Of a DNA stretch of 64,000 nucleotides, positions 33,039-42,805 are shown piece after piece; within the stretch, counting starts at the first letter, position 1, and each line of letters opens with the position of its first letter. Both the position numbers and the translations under genes were made by a program. Under the pieces are notes generated by a model. The model did not search any database. It was not told where the DNA came from and saw only the letters and a list, made by a program, of their open reading frames with translations. The stretch is from Posidonia oceanica (taxonomy: Eukaryota > Streptophyta > Magnoliopsida > Alismatales > Posidoniaceae), in NCBI GenBank assembly GCA_037176725.1, contig JAZBRS010000060.1, positions 54,526,001 to 54,590,000 of the forward strand, in the 5' to 3' direction.

Positions 33039-33066
33039 GTTATGTGCTGGAATACCAGCATATAAC
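33039..33066. repeat. 12-bp hairpin in E1 U3
   Basis: GTTATGTGCTGG (33039-33050), loop AATA, CCAGCATATAAC (33055-33066); only one mismatched pair. A similar hairpin, TTATACGCTGG-AAAA-CCAGCATACAA, directly precedes it at 33012-33036. Confidence 0.75.
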
Positions 33067-33509
33067 AACCTCCAAGGCTTAGATGCCAGGATAAAGGAAT
33101 ATTCCCCAATTAAAATGTCATTAAGTGTGATTAAACTAGTGTTGATTGCTTTAACAGGTCAACAGGTTCTAAAGAAGGCATAAATCATAGATCACGATTT
33201 TAGCCAAATAAGGAAAATTAGTGACTGACACTGTTGGACGTAGGAAAACCAGTGTCCAACGTTATAAGCTGGGAATCCAGAGTATAACGCCCTGAGTCAG
33301 CTCAACTTCCAAATTTGGTCAAGAACTGAAGGACATTCAAGCTGTTGACACTTCAAGCTTAGCAATAAGGGATAAAATGATGTTTTGAATCGGAGAATAA
33401 GTGTTTAGCTCAAAGTGAGAGGTCTTGGATTGAGCAAAGAGTTTCTAAGAACGACCTAATGCAACGGACTACGCTACTATGAAGGGAGTGCCAAAACGGG
33501 GTATCTACA

Positions 33510-34885
33510 GCATCTGAGGGCATACTGTGGAGACCTTGCTCAGTTTCATACTGACGAAAGGCTCCTGATCTGCTTGTTCCAAAAGAATCTGACCGAACCT
33601 ACGCTCAAGTGGTTCATTTCCCTTGACATGGCCGCGGTTCAAACTTGGAAGGATCTTTCCCAGGCTTTCCATGAGCAGTATTCTTTCAACCTCGACTTGT
33701 TCCCCAAGCGAGAGGATCTTATCGCCATCCAGTAGAGGCCCCAAGAGCCATTCGGGGAGTATGTCGGACGCTAGCATTCACTAGCTGCCCAAGTCAGAGA
33801 TAGACCCTCCGATGAGGAATCTATCGAGTTGATCCACAAAGGCGCGCTGCCAGTGACTGCGACTCTGCTATGCATCCAACATATCACTAGTTTTGCATCA
33901 CTGATTAGAGCTGGCGCCTGCGTGAAAAGCTCATTATGAAGTGGGAATTTCCCTACACTCTCTGCAATGGCTAGGCAGCCCAAAACCCCTCCAACAATAA
34001 CCGCCGCTGCGGCAACAACAACAACAATGACTCCTCCACTGGCTACTCTGAACAGCATGCTGTCGCATGCGCCGGTTCTCCTTCTGAGCCTGCCAATGCA
34101 GAGAGTCAGCCAGACTCTACTCCGCTAGATTATGCACATAGTCTAGCACACACTGCACACACTACCACCGTCGAGCCAGTGCATCACGTCGCACCAGCTC
34201 GGCAAGGACTCCAACCGAGGAAGAGACGACCTCGTCGTGCCGAATGCGATTACACTCCTCTAGTCGAGCCGTTGAGTGTCATCTTTCCCCAGGTCTGCTG
34301 AGACTCCCGGCGGTTCGTCCGTCACCATCACCGAATCCTCCTCCACGGTGGCATAACACAGATCAGCTCTGCAGTTTCCATCGGGCCATAGGGCACTCGA
34401 TGGAAGACTGCCTCACTTTACGGGATGCCGTTCAACGCCTAATCGATCAAAAGATCATCAACGTTGTCATGCAGGAGGCAGTACCTACACCGACACCTGC
34501 ACCAGCACTCGCACACCCTAGTGTAGCCAACCCTTCCTCTTCTGAGCCTGTAGGCTTCGAAGATATCAGAACCTCGAGGGTCTTCTCCCTCACCCCTGTC
34601 CTCTTTGAGTCCAGCTTCGCCCCAGTGGATCCTTCCGATCCCATCGGCACAATCTCCTCTTCTCACCTTTCCTAGCTCGCCCGGGGGACACTCGGAGACA
34701 CAGCGGCAGCATCACCAACAAACCTGATCGTAGCACCATCCAAGTTCGTATCTCCTATAGCTCCAATAGCCCCAGTGCTCCCGGCACTGCCATCAGCAGA
34801 CCCAACAGCGTCGCCGATCATCCCAGTGGACCCCGTCGATAACACCAGCAGCGTAGGAGCAGATCCAGCACCTCCATCCTGAGGT
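33510..34885 (+). pseudogene. Element B gag, C-terminal two thirds
   Basis: Begins mid-codon where E1 inserted (GCATCTGAGGGCATACTG matches HLRAYCGD of gag). Readable: LAQFHTDERLLICLFQKNLT, LKWFISLDMAAVQTWKDLSQAF, EQYSFNLDLFPKREDL, RPQEPFGEYVG with TAG at Gln and Trp positions, IHKGALPVTATLLCIQHITSFASLIRAGA, the knuckle LCSFHRAIGHSMEDC at about 34365, and a Pro/Ala tail ending PPS-TGA near 34880. Very similar to gag of A. The N-terminal third should lie beyond E1's off-window end. Confidence 0.82.
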
Positions 34886-36028
34886 TGCTGACAGGTGAGT
34901 CCCTCTTACCTTATCCTTTTCTTTTCTATCTTGCTTTATTTTATTTCCGTTTTGTTTTGCGTTTTCTCGTCTATCGGAAAACCCATAAAAAATATAAAAT
35001 CCATCAAAACCCAAAAACATACATATCATTTCCTGCATGTATGTATCACTTCATATCACTTCTTGCATGTACATATCACTTCCTGCATGTATATATCATT
35101 TCCTGCATCTTGAAAAAAACCAAAAAAAGAAATCAAAAAAATCAAGAAATGACAAAAACATGTTTTCCCTTTCTACTGGTTTTCTCCTTTTATGTTTTCC
35201 TAAACCCGAAAAGCCATAAAAATACAAAACCAATGCAAAAACCCAAAAATATGTTTGTCCCTTCCTTTTCTAAAATATACAAAACCCACAAACAATTGTA
35301 TAATCAAAAACCCAGCTTTAGACAAACAAGCAATGCCGAGAGGATGTCATGCATCGACAATCTCAAGCAGAACTCACCCAAGCAGCGCCATCTCATTGCA
35401 TGTGGCCACAGAGTGAGACTTAGAGCAGAACAGAGCATCGCGCTGAGCACGAAACTCCAAAAGCAAGATCAACCCTATCAAGAGAGTCCACTAGACAAGG
35501 AGAGGACCAAAGCAAAGCAAAGCATAGCCAGAGGCTATGAGTACACATAGTAGAGGCTGAGAGTGTATGCCGACCAGTCGAACTCTTGACTGCTCACTAG
35601 GGATCACTACCCCAAGAGGGCGAAGAAATGCATATCCAAAATAATTGAGATCATGTGAGAAAAAAGAAAAGAAACGGCATGATATGCATCCAGGTATAAA
35701 AGAAAAACGAAGAAAGAAGACGCCCATGAGAGGAGTAACTCAGGCAAGCATCGATGCCCCCTCAACTTCCAACTCCAAGCATCACGTCGCCAACTGCATG
35801 GGAAACATCATCACGAGGACTTGGCCCCACCCTCCGATCGTAGCAGCACGCTCCAATCCCCTGTGCAAACAACAATTCTACCTCTCCAGCAGGCTAGATG
35901 CAACTCCTGTCACTCAAGAGGGGAAAAGAAAAATCAACCCGAGAGTGTCAATAGCGGTAGCTGGTCCGCGAGGAATTAAGACGGAGGCTATAAAGCTACA
36001 TCCAACGCTTCTACAGCCTACATGCAGC
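34886..36028 (+). other. Element B internal non-coding region (first part)
   Basis: No gene. Starts at a splice donor CTGACAG|GTGAGTCCC (about 34891-34896) as in A at 42297. Then A-rich tracts with two copies of a CATAAAAATACAAAACC-like unit, ATATCA(T/C)TTCCTGCATGT repeats at 35030-35110, and a 600-base stretch homologous to 43090-43830 of A. Ends at A's insertion point, GCAGC at 36024-36028. Confidence 0.7.
36024..36028. repeat. Left target-site duplication of A (GCAGC)
   Basis: GCAGC before A; GTAGC follows A at 49022-49026. The empty site is represented inside A itself at about 43815-43835, where the sequence runs through, so the one difference is a C-to-T change. Confidence 0.8.
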
Positions 36029-36954
36029 TGTAGACACCCCATTTTGACACCTGTGGTGGATCGAATTTGGAAAAAGCGAGCTCGAGAACTGTGGATTCAA
36101 CCTTTCCCCCAAAACCCAACCTTTCCACTCAAACTAACCCAATTTGACCTAAAACCAAATCCCATTCCAAAACTACCCAAAACCTACCCAAAATAACTCA
36201 TTTCCCATTTCCAAAACCTAACCTAAACCTTCTACAAGCCCAAGCCCATCTTCAGCGCAGGCCACTGAGTTACACGTCTGGTCGCCACCAGCAGGGGTGA
36301 CTGGCTCAGACGTCATGAGCAGGGGCGACTGACTTAGGTGCCAACTGATGCGGCAACTCGATTGTAAATCAGTGCGCTGTGCAAGCTTCTCTGCCACTAC
36401 CGACCTCAACCTGCCACCCATCACCTCATCGCCGACCTTGCCCCTAGGCCTGCCGCCTCGACTGCCAAGCCCTCTCACAACGGCTCTGCTCCTCCTCTGC
36501 CATCGCCAGAGCTTTGGGTGGAGCACCCAACCCAAACAAAACCAAAAGCCACCACTTTTGGAGGGAGGCTACCAAAAAAAAACCCATTTTTTCCCCAACT
36601 CCGGCAAACTTCCGTCGCTCCTCCTCCTCAGCCGCTTGCCCAAAAGCCCAAACCAACCACCCAAACACACTCCTACACACTCCAGCAACACACCAAGCCT
36701 TTCAAACCTCCATTTCATAGCCTGGATCACCGCAACCACCGAGCTCGCTGGTCATCTTCCTCGTCGCCGGCCAACATCCCAAAAGCTGCATCTCTACTCC
36801 AAACTCCGCGAAACTTCGGGTGTAGCACCGTGCGACCTCCATGAATGAAACCCGAGCATCCTGTGCTCCCGCCGTAGCCTCCACCGCCGCTGCAGCCACC
36901 ACGCCGGCCACCCCCGGTGAGCCTCGTTGCGAGGCCAAACCACGTACCCCCGCA

Positions 36955-36956
36955 GG
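36955..36956 (+). promoter_or_regulatory. Splice donor in A LTR (CGCAG|GTAAGTAA)
   Basis: Near-perfect plant donor about 560 bases after the TATA-like box; identical in the 3' LTR at 47399/47400. E2, B and C LTRs also have donors at corresponding sites (9772, 25757, 52359, 55987). Confidence 0.6.
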
Positions 36957-38192
36957 TAAGTAACTATCCCCCTAGCTTCGTCTTACCTCGAGCATGCTTC
37001 CTAAGTAGTCCTTCTATTTTTTTAAGTAGCTTCCTGGCCCTCCCTGGCCGTCTTCTGCGGCAACTGGAGGACTGCCAGGTTGGTCACCGGCTCAGCCGGC
37101 AACTAACCTGCTCTTGTGCAGTTGTCGACCGATCTTTGGGTCGCCACTCTGGTCGACTCGGATCACCGTTTCCTTTGATTTTTGCTTGCATGTGTAGATG
37201 AATGTTTGCTCTACATGCCTGAGTAGTTAGATTGCCTTTTTGCATCTTCGTGAGTCCAAGATCGGACCGGGAAGAAGGATGTTTGGGCAGTCCGAGTTGC
37301 GTCTTAGCCGCCTGTCTAAAAGGCGACTGACCTGCAACTCAGGTCAGTCCTCCGGACGACTTCTGGCCCCCATACCTTGTGACTCACTCGCTCATTTTCA
37401 AGTATGATTGTATGCTTTTGTTCCACATTGAGCCATGCTTAGCTCCGCGATGTTTGCTTCTATTTTTTCTAAGTTTTCCTAGCTCATTTTTGGCGACAAA
37501 GTTCACAACTCGGAGGACAGTTTGCAGTGCAGGTGCCCTGTGAGGAGGCGACCAACATGGTCGCCAGCATCACTGGTGACTCACCTATGCTTCCGGCAAT
37601 CCTCTGACCGACTTTGGGTCGTCATATCCGACGACCTAGGCCTTTGTTTTGCCATCTGTTTGTTTGCATGTCTTCCTCATCATGTTGTCCATAGGTCCAT
37701 GCCTTTAGATTTCAATTTTGCATCATGTAGCTAGCCCATTTTCGGCCGTGAAGGCCATTGTCTAGCGAAGCCATCTGCACTTCCACTGCCGTCCAAACCG
37801 GCGACTAGCTCTAGCACCTATTGAACAAGCGACTAGCCCCAGAGGAACTCCAACAGGGAACCCTCTCTGTCGCCGACCTTAGCAATGACTCCCTCCAGCG
37901 CCCCGACTACCAGCGACTAACTCTGCAGCTCAGACAGTGGCTGAGCTACTTTGATTGCCACCTCCCCTTTGATTATTTTACCCATCTGTTTTCAGACCTT
38001 GCTTTTGCATCTTGTTTTCCATGCCTTGTCGCCTTAATCGCATTTCTAGCATGCATTAACCATGCATCATAACATCGTAACACATCTAGTAAGTTTAGGC
38101 ATTCATGACATTTAGGCACTTAGGCACATTAGGCATTCATAGCATCCAGCATATGCAAGCGAGCTAAGCCTAGAAAGATCGATTCTTTGGAG

Positions 38193-38219
38193 GTGTCGGG
38201 GGTGCCTAACACCTTCCCC
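38193..38219 (+). promoter_or_regulatory. Conserved 27-base U5 block (A 5' LTR)
   Basis: Identical to E2 8029-8055, A 48636-48662 and C 58941-58967, though flanking LTR sequence differs widely. Confidence 0.75.
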
Positions 38220-38579
38220 ACACGTAACAGGAGTCCTTGCCCTGTTTCTTAGCGCATAATGACCATATTGCCCTTATCCTAGGCACGAGTCACATCATTG
38301 CATCTCATTGTATATCATTTCATTGCATTGCATTGCATTGCATCTTTTGCTTGGTTTTGCATGTTTATTCACGCATTTCCCTGGTTTTCCTTGTCTCCCA
38401 ATTTAATAGACACTGTGACGACTCTAATTTGTCTTATCTTTCCTTTTTTCTCTTTTTTCGGTGTTTTCGAGTCAAGTCTTCCTTCTCAGATACACCCGCT
38501 AATAGTGAACCTAATTCCTATCGGTGCATGCGAGCTTTGGCATCGTGCATGGACGATCCAAATTTCGGGATTACTACAG

Positions 38580-38597
38580 TGGCAACTCTGCTGGGGA
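38580..38597 (+). other. A primer-binding site
   Basis: TGGCAACTCTGCTGGGGA one base after the LTR end; differs from C's TGGCGACTCTGCTGGGGA at one base (G to A). Complementary to the 3' end of a plant tRNA-Arg, the primer known for Ogre-type elements. Confidence 0.8.
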
Positions 38598-38705
38598 GAT
38601 ACAAGACTCCAGCTTTCGCTTCGCTTTCTTCGCTCGCTTTTTGCACTTTTGCTTGCCTTGTCTGTTTGCTTGCTTGCCTGTGTCGGCTCCCAGCGAGTTG
38701 CATAG

Positions 38706-38723
38706 TGGCGACTTCGCTGGGGA
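38706..38723 (+). repeat. Second, tandem PBS copy in A
   Basis: TGGCGACTTCGCTGGGGA, 126 bases downstream of the first PBS. The following bases (GATGCTAGACTCTGGCTTTC, GCTTCGCTTTCGCTCGCTTG) also match those after the first PBS, so about 60-126 bases are tandemly duplicated. Confidence 0.8.
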
Positions 38724-39380
38724 TGCTAGACTCTGGCTTTCGCTTCGCTTTCGCTCGCTTGATTTTCATGCTTTGCTTGCCTTGCGCCTTCGCATGCCTT
38801 GCCTGCTTGCATGTTTACCTGCTTCACTGCATACATCGCTTTTACTTGCTTTATTTATGCATTATACGTGTCTAAATAATTGTTTGGCGCAATGATACAT
38901 GCTTTTTGGATGGTGAATGCTTTGTTTTACACATTTGCTATGCCACCACACATGCACATGCCATGCATACTTGCTTTTTGATATGATAAGTGTTTTCTTT
39001 TCACTATCGTGTCCACAAACACTTGCACATGCCATGCTCATGCCTTTTGCTCTGTTGTGTGATTGATTGCATGCCATGACTTCCTGTTTCTCTCCCATTC
39101 ATGCTTATGCCATGCCTAAGATAGTAGAAACATGCTTGCTCCCCTTCGCTTAATCTAAAAGTTACAATAAAGCCAAGCAATAACATTTAAGCACAACTAG
39201 AGCCAATAACTTGCAATCTTTCTCCCTTCTGGTTAAATAAAACGCAAGTAAAAGACTTTAAAGCATACTCGCATGTTTGATCATTTTAGAAAGCATGCAT
39301 TCTTCTCATCTGAGTCCACCCACAGTCTGCGAAAGATAGTCCCGACCTCTTGCCCCAATGCTTCGGCATGGCGCAGGTCA

Positions 39381-39431
39381 GTCGGTCTGTCCCCCCTTGT
39401 CAGGGGTCGTGTCGGTACTAGTGGAGGGTAC
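39381..39431 (+). promoter_or_regulatory. 51-base leader block shared with C, possible packaging signal
   Basis: Identical to 60191-60241. Begins GTCGGTCTGTCCCCCCTTGT and ends GTGGAGGGTAC. Can form CCCC-TTGTCA-GGGG and GGTAC-N9-GTACC hairpins. Its place between PBS and gag is where retroelement packaging and dimerisation signals are found; that role is inference. Confidence 0.55.
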
Positions 39432-39699
39432 CACCCATGCTTCAGCAGGGTCGAGGCCACCAACGCACCACCCCATTACTGCCTGAGCTTTGGGCCAAGA
39501 TTTAGATGGGAACCCACTCTTTTCTGACCTAGAGTCAATAAATCCCATTACCCATGAGTGCGTCCTAGTAGGTCATCTACTCAAGACATGCATGGTGAGA
39601 GAGCGCATATTAGGCCATCCATCTACAGGCATGCCATTCATGCCACCTCTAATAAACTTCTTTTTTGCATCCAATCTCTAACACCTTTATTGTTTTTAC

Positions 39700-39701
39700 A
39701 G
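39700..39701 (+). promoter_or_regulatory. Splice acceptor upstream of A gag
   Basis: CCTTTATTGTTTTTACAG|GTAGG, 142 bases before the gag ATG. C has TTGTGTCCTTAACAG|AG at 60511-60512 in the matching place. Confidence 0.55.
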
Positions 39702-39843
39702 GTAGGTGCGGGATCCGCTGTCCGGACCCTGAGCGTCCCTCCTCTGTCTCTGAGCTATTCATCGCTTCCGGCAATAGCTCCCCTTTAGGTCTCGCGTCTT
39801 TACTTTCTCGTTGCAGCCTTCCCTCACTCGGACTCGGTCAGAG

Positions 39844-42285
39844 ATGGCCCAGACTACCGGTGAGCTCCGCTTTTCTGTTGACTTGGAGGGGTTTACCACT
39901 TGGGTCCCTCTGGATTTCACTTCCACTTGCTCTGTGCCCTTTGTGACATCAATATTCCACCCTCAAGCGTCTGGGGCACCCCATTATGTTGCGGGGCATT
40001 GGCAGACCTACACCCCTCTGGGTCCGGTCACCAAATCCATCTTGGTAACCACCACTCGCGTTCCGGAGGCGCCTCTAACCCCTCTATCCCGTGGCTATGT
40101 CATTATCGACGCCCCTTCTGTTGCGGCGACCCTTGCCATAGGTTCCCAACCTCTTGAATCTGGTCCCCTGCCGATCCTGCACTTCAGCGTTCCCACTGAC
40201 GGGTCCCCTGAGCTGTAGTACTAGCACCTGATGGAGACTGCCCACACACTGCAGGGCATGGCTCTATCAGTTCGTCCCCCTTGCATTCCTGCTGCCCCTA
40301 AGGTTCCTCTACAGCCTACTCCTGCACACACTGCACTCCCACCTAGACCATCGCCCCAGCTACTCACTGCCTTGGCGATGGGGGCACACCTTCTACCTCC
40401 TACATCTGCACAGCACTATACACTACATGGAACTCCATTCCTCGGTGATCAGTCCTTCGAGCTGGTTGGAGCATGGTCCCCCACAGGCTCGCTGTCTGGC
40501 ACCCCGCCCGCATAGTAATTGTTGCTCCAGCACTCTACGCCTCCTATTGCACAGCATATTATCTATTCGTCCTCCTTGCATCAGATTCAGAATCCTGCGT
40601 ACTTTCCTGCATACATCACACCACTACACGGATACGCCAGCCATCCCGTCGTGCCACCAGGCGATGCGATGGTGGATCCAGAGGAGCACTTCGGTGCGAC
40701 CCAGATGGCGTATGTGGTCCCTACCCCTGTTGCCTCAGCATCTCCCTTGGCAGCAAATCCAGATACCATCAATGACAGGATGGATATTCTGGAGAAGGCA
40801 CTACGTCTAGTGCAGGGCACGGACCACCAGCCCTACCAATTCCGCGACCTCTGTCTCTTTCTAGAGGCCACACTCCCTTCGAAGTTTTACATCCCGAAAT
40901 TCGTAAAATACAATGGTAGAGGTTGCCCCACCTCGCATCTGAAGACATACTGCGAGGACCTTGCTCAGCTTTAGGCTGATGAAAGGCTCCTTATCCACCT
41001 GTTTCAGAAGAGTTTGACCGGCCCCGCGCTCAAGTGGTTCATTTCCCTTGATATGGCCATAGTTCAGACTTCGACTGATCTTTCCCAGACTTTCCTTGAG
41101 TAGTATTCGTTCAACCTTGACTTGATCCCCAAGAGGGAGGATCTCGTCACCATCCGGCAGAGGCCCCAAGAGCCATTCGGGGAGTATGTCGGTCACTGGC
41201 GCTCCATAGCCGCCCAGATCGAAGATAAACCATCTGAAATGGATTCTATCGAGATGATCATCAAGGGGGCACTGCCAGCGATTGGGACTCTGCTATGCAT
41301 TCAGCACACCACTAGTTATGCATCGCTAATTAGGGCTGGCGCCTACGTGGAAAGCTCACTGCGAAGTGGGCATTTCCCCGCACTTTCTGCATTGGCTAGG
41401 CAGGCCAACACCTCCAGTAATCGTTGCAGCAGCAACAACAACTCTGCTTCCGGTTACCCCGAGCAGCTCACCGAAGCAAACGCCGATCCTCCTGAAGAGC
41501 CTGCCTATGCAGAGAGTCAGCCAGACCCTTTTCTGCTACAGCACGCACCTAATTATGCACCCACTGCACACACGATCACTGTTGAGCCCGTGCATCACGT
41601 CGCACCCACTCGGCAAGGGCTCCAACCAGGGCAAAGACGACCTCGTCGGGCTGAGTGTGATTACACCCCTCTACCCGAGCTGCCGAGCGTCATCTTCCCT
41701 CAAGTTGAGTCACTCCTGAGACTCCTGGCTGTCCGTCCATCACCAAATCCCCCTCCATGGTGGCATGATATGGATCAGTTCTGTAGTTTCCATCAAGCCA
41801 CCGGGCTCTCGACGGATAACTGCCTAGCTCTCTGGGATGCCGTTCAGCGCTTGATCGATCGTAGGATCATCAGCGTTGATGAGTAGGAGCCAGCACTTGC
41901 ACCTACACCTACACTTGCACTTGCACACCCTAGTGTAGTCGACCCTTCCTCTTCCGAGCCTGCAGGCTTCGCAGATGCCGGAACCTCGGGGGTCTATCCC
42001 AGTCTTCTCTGAGTTCAGTTCCGCCCCGGTGGATCATTCCGACTCCATCAGCGCAATCTCCTTCTACCTTCTTCCCCTGGTCTGTTTGAGGGACGCTCGG
42101 ATGAAGCGGCAGCGTCGACAGCAAGCCCAGTTGCAGCGCCATCTAGGTTAGCTTCTCCCCCTACTCCAGCAGCCCCAATGCTCCCCACACTGCCATCAGC
42201 AGCCTTAGTGCTCCCTGCACTGCCAACATTGGACCCCGCCGACAGCGTCAGTAGCGTAGGAATGGACTCAGCACCTCCCTCCTAA
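39844..42285 (+). pseudogene. A gag, 814 codons to TAA
   Basis: ATG at 39844 (MAQTTGELRFSVDLEGF). Kept in one frame to 41886, with TAG at 40216, 40222, 40513, 40972, 41101 and 41884 and TAA at 40516; most are at Gln codons of C or B. Order: Pro-rich N-terminus; NDRMDILEKALRLVQGTDHQPYQFRDLC; KFYIPKFVKYNGRGCPTSHLK; gag core WFISLDMAIVQT...YSFNLDLIPKRED; QRPQEPFGEYVGHWRSIAAQ; knuckle FCSFHQATGLSTDNC, where the usual GH has become GL; Pro/Ala-rich tail. A local pair of indels gives a TGA near 42011. Final TAA at 42283-42285 is likely the natural end, as B stops at the same codon. Confidence 0.88.
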
Positions 42286-42296
42286 GGTTGCTGACA

Positions 42297-42298
42297 GG
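42297..42298 (+). promoter_or_regulatory. Splice donor just after A gag
   Basis: GCTGACAG|GTAAGCCCC twelve bases after the gag stop; B has CTGACAG|GTGAGTCCC in the same place. Donor use is unproven. Confidence 0.5.
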
Positions 42299-42452
42299 TA
42301 AGCCCCTCTTACCTCTCTTTTTATTCCTGCACTGTCTTTTCTTTTCCTCTCGTTTTGTTTTTGCATTTTCTCGTCTTCTCGGAAAATCATAAAAAACATA
42401 AAAACAGCAAAAACCTAAAAGCATGGATTCTCTCCTTCTTCATGCATTCATG

Positions 42453-42805
42453 CATCGGGCTGGTAGCCCTAACTGCTCGACAATAGGTCCGTTAACCTAT
42501 CACCATCGGGTTGATATCCCAAACTATTCGGTGATGGGTCCGTCAACTCATCATCGGGCTGGCAGCCCTAACTACATGGTGATAGGTTCGTTAACCTATC
42601 ACCATCGGGCTAATATCCCAAACTATTCGGCGACAAGTCCGTCAACTCATCATCGGGCTGGCACCCCTAACTGCTCAGCGATAAGTCCGTCAACTTATCA
42701 CTCGGGCTAATACCCCTAACTATTCAGCGATAGGTCCGTTAACCTATCACTACCAGACTGATAGCCCTAACTAATCGGTGATAGGTCTGTCAACTTATCA
42801 ACTGC
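42453..42805 (+). repeat. Hairpin tandem array in A, block 1
   Basis: About seven units of 48-51 bases. Each has a tight hairpin (GGGCT-GGT-AGCCC and variants) followed by CTAACT(A/G)(C/T)TCGG and a second hairpin (GATAGGT-CCGTTA-ACCTATC, GATGGGT..ACTCATC, GATAAGT..ACTTATC). The complement matches the E2 70-base unit (GATAAGTCCG...CTTATC). Confidence 0.88.

Larger units (their letters stand above)
26686..33509 (-). mobile_element. E1, 5' part (5' LTR, leader, gag, two proteases)
   Basis: Right part of E1, minus strand. It begins at 33509 with the LTR terminus (TGTAGATACCCCGTTTTGGC on the minus strand), then leader, gag and two retropepsin-like domains, and stops at the E2 insertion at 26686. 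At 33510 the sequence changes abruptly to the middle of a plus-strand gag (element B). E1 therefore inserted into B's gag. The matching target duplication should be at E1's far end outside the window; the right-hand copy would be GCATC at 33510-33514. Confidence 0.88.
32105..33509 (-). repeat. E1 5' LTR, about 1,405 bases
   Basis: Starts TGTAGATACCCC at 33509 on the minus strand; the end at 32105 is inferred from the PBS. TATAAAAG on the minus strand at 32939-32946 puts U3 at about 560 bases. U3 holds two strong hairpins (33012-33036 and 33039-33066) and GTTGGAC/GTCCAAC at 33233-33262. A second PBS-like GTGGCGATCA lies at 32324-32333, inside the LTR. The partner LTR is off-window. Confidence 0.7.
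36029..38578 (+). repeat. A 5' LTR, 2,550 bases
   Basis: TGTAGACACCCC...GGGATTACTACA. Pairs with 46471-49021. In the first 200 bases I count about ten differences between copies; the stretch around 36956-37500 is nearly identical. TATA-like TGTAAAT at 36363-36369 (TATAAAT in the 3' copy), donor CCGCAG|GTAAGTAA at 36955, U5 block at 38193-38219, PBS-like GTGACGACTC at 38415-38424, (ATTGC)n at 38315-38343. Confidence 0.95.
38724..39843 (+). other. A leader
   Basis: No gene. TTTGCTTGCC-rich start; from 39290 to 39640 clearly homologous to C 60110-60440 with a 51-base identical core. Acceptor TATTGTTTTTACAG|G at 39700-39701 and a second candidate TTTCTCGTTGCAG|C near 39815, both upstream of gag. 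Confidence 0.65.

Noticed and set aside
35645..36196. 183-codon plus-strand ORF spanning B and the start of A's LTR
   Set aside because: It runs across an insertion boundary (36028/36029), so it cannot be an ancestral gene.
36348..36848. Plus-strand ORFs of 68-166 codons in A's LTR (repeated at 46957-47269)
   Set aside because: Pro/Ser/Thr-rich reading of LTR U3/R sequence, overlapping in several frames and not conserved in E2, B or C. At most upstream ORFs of the leader.
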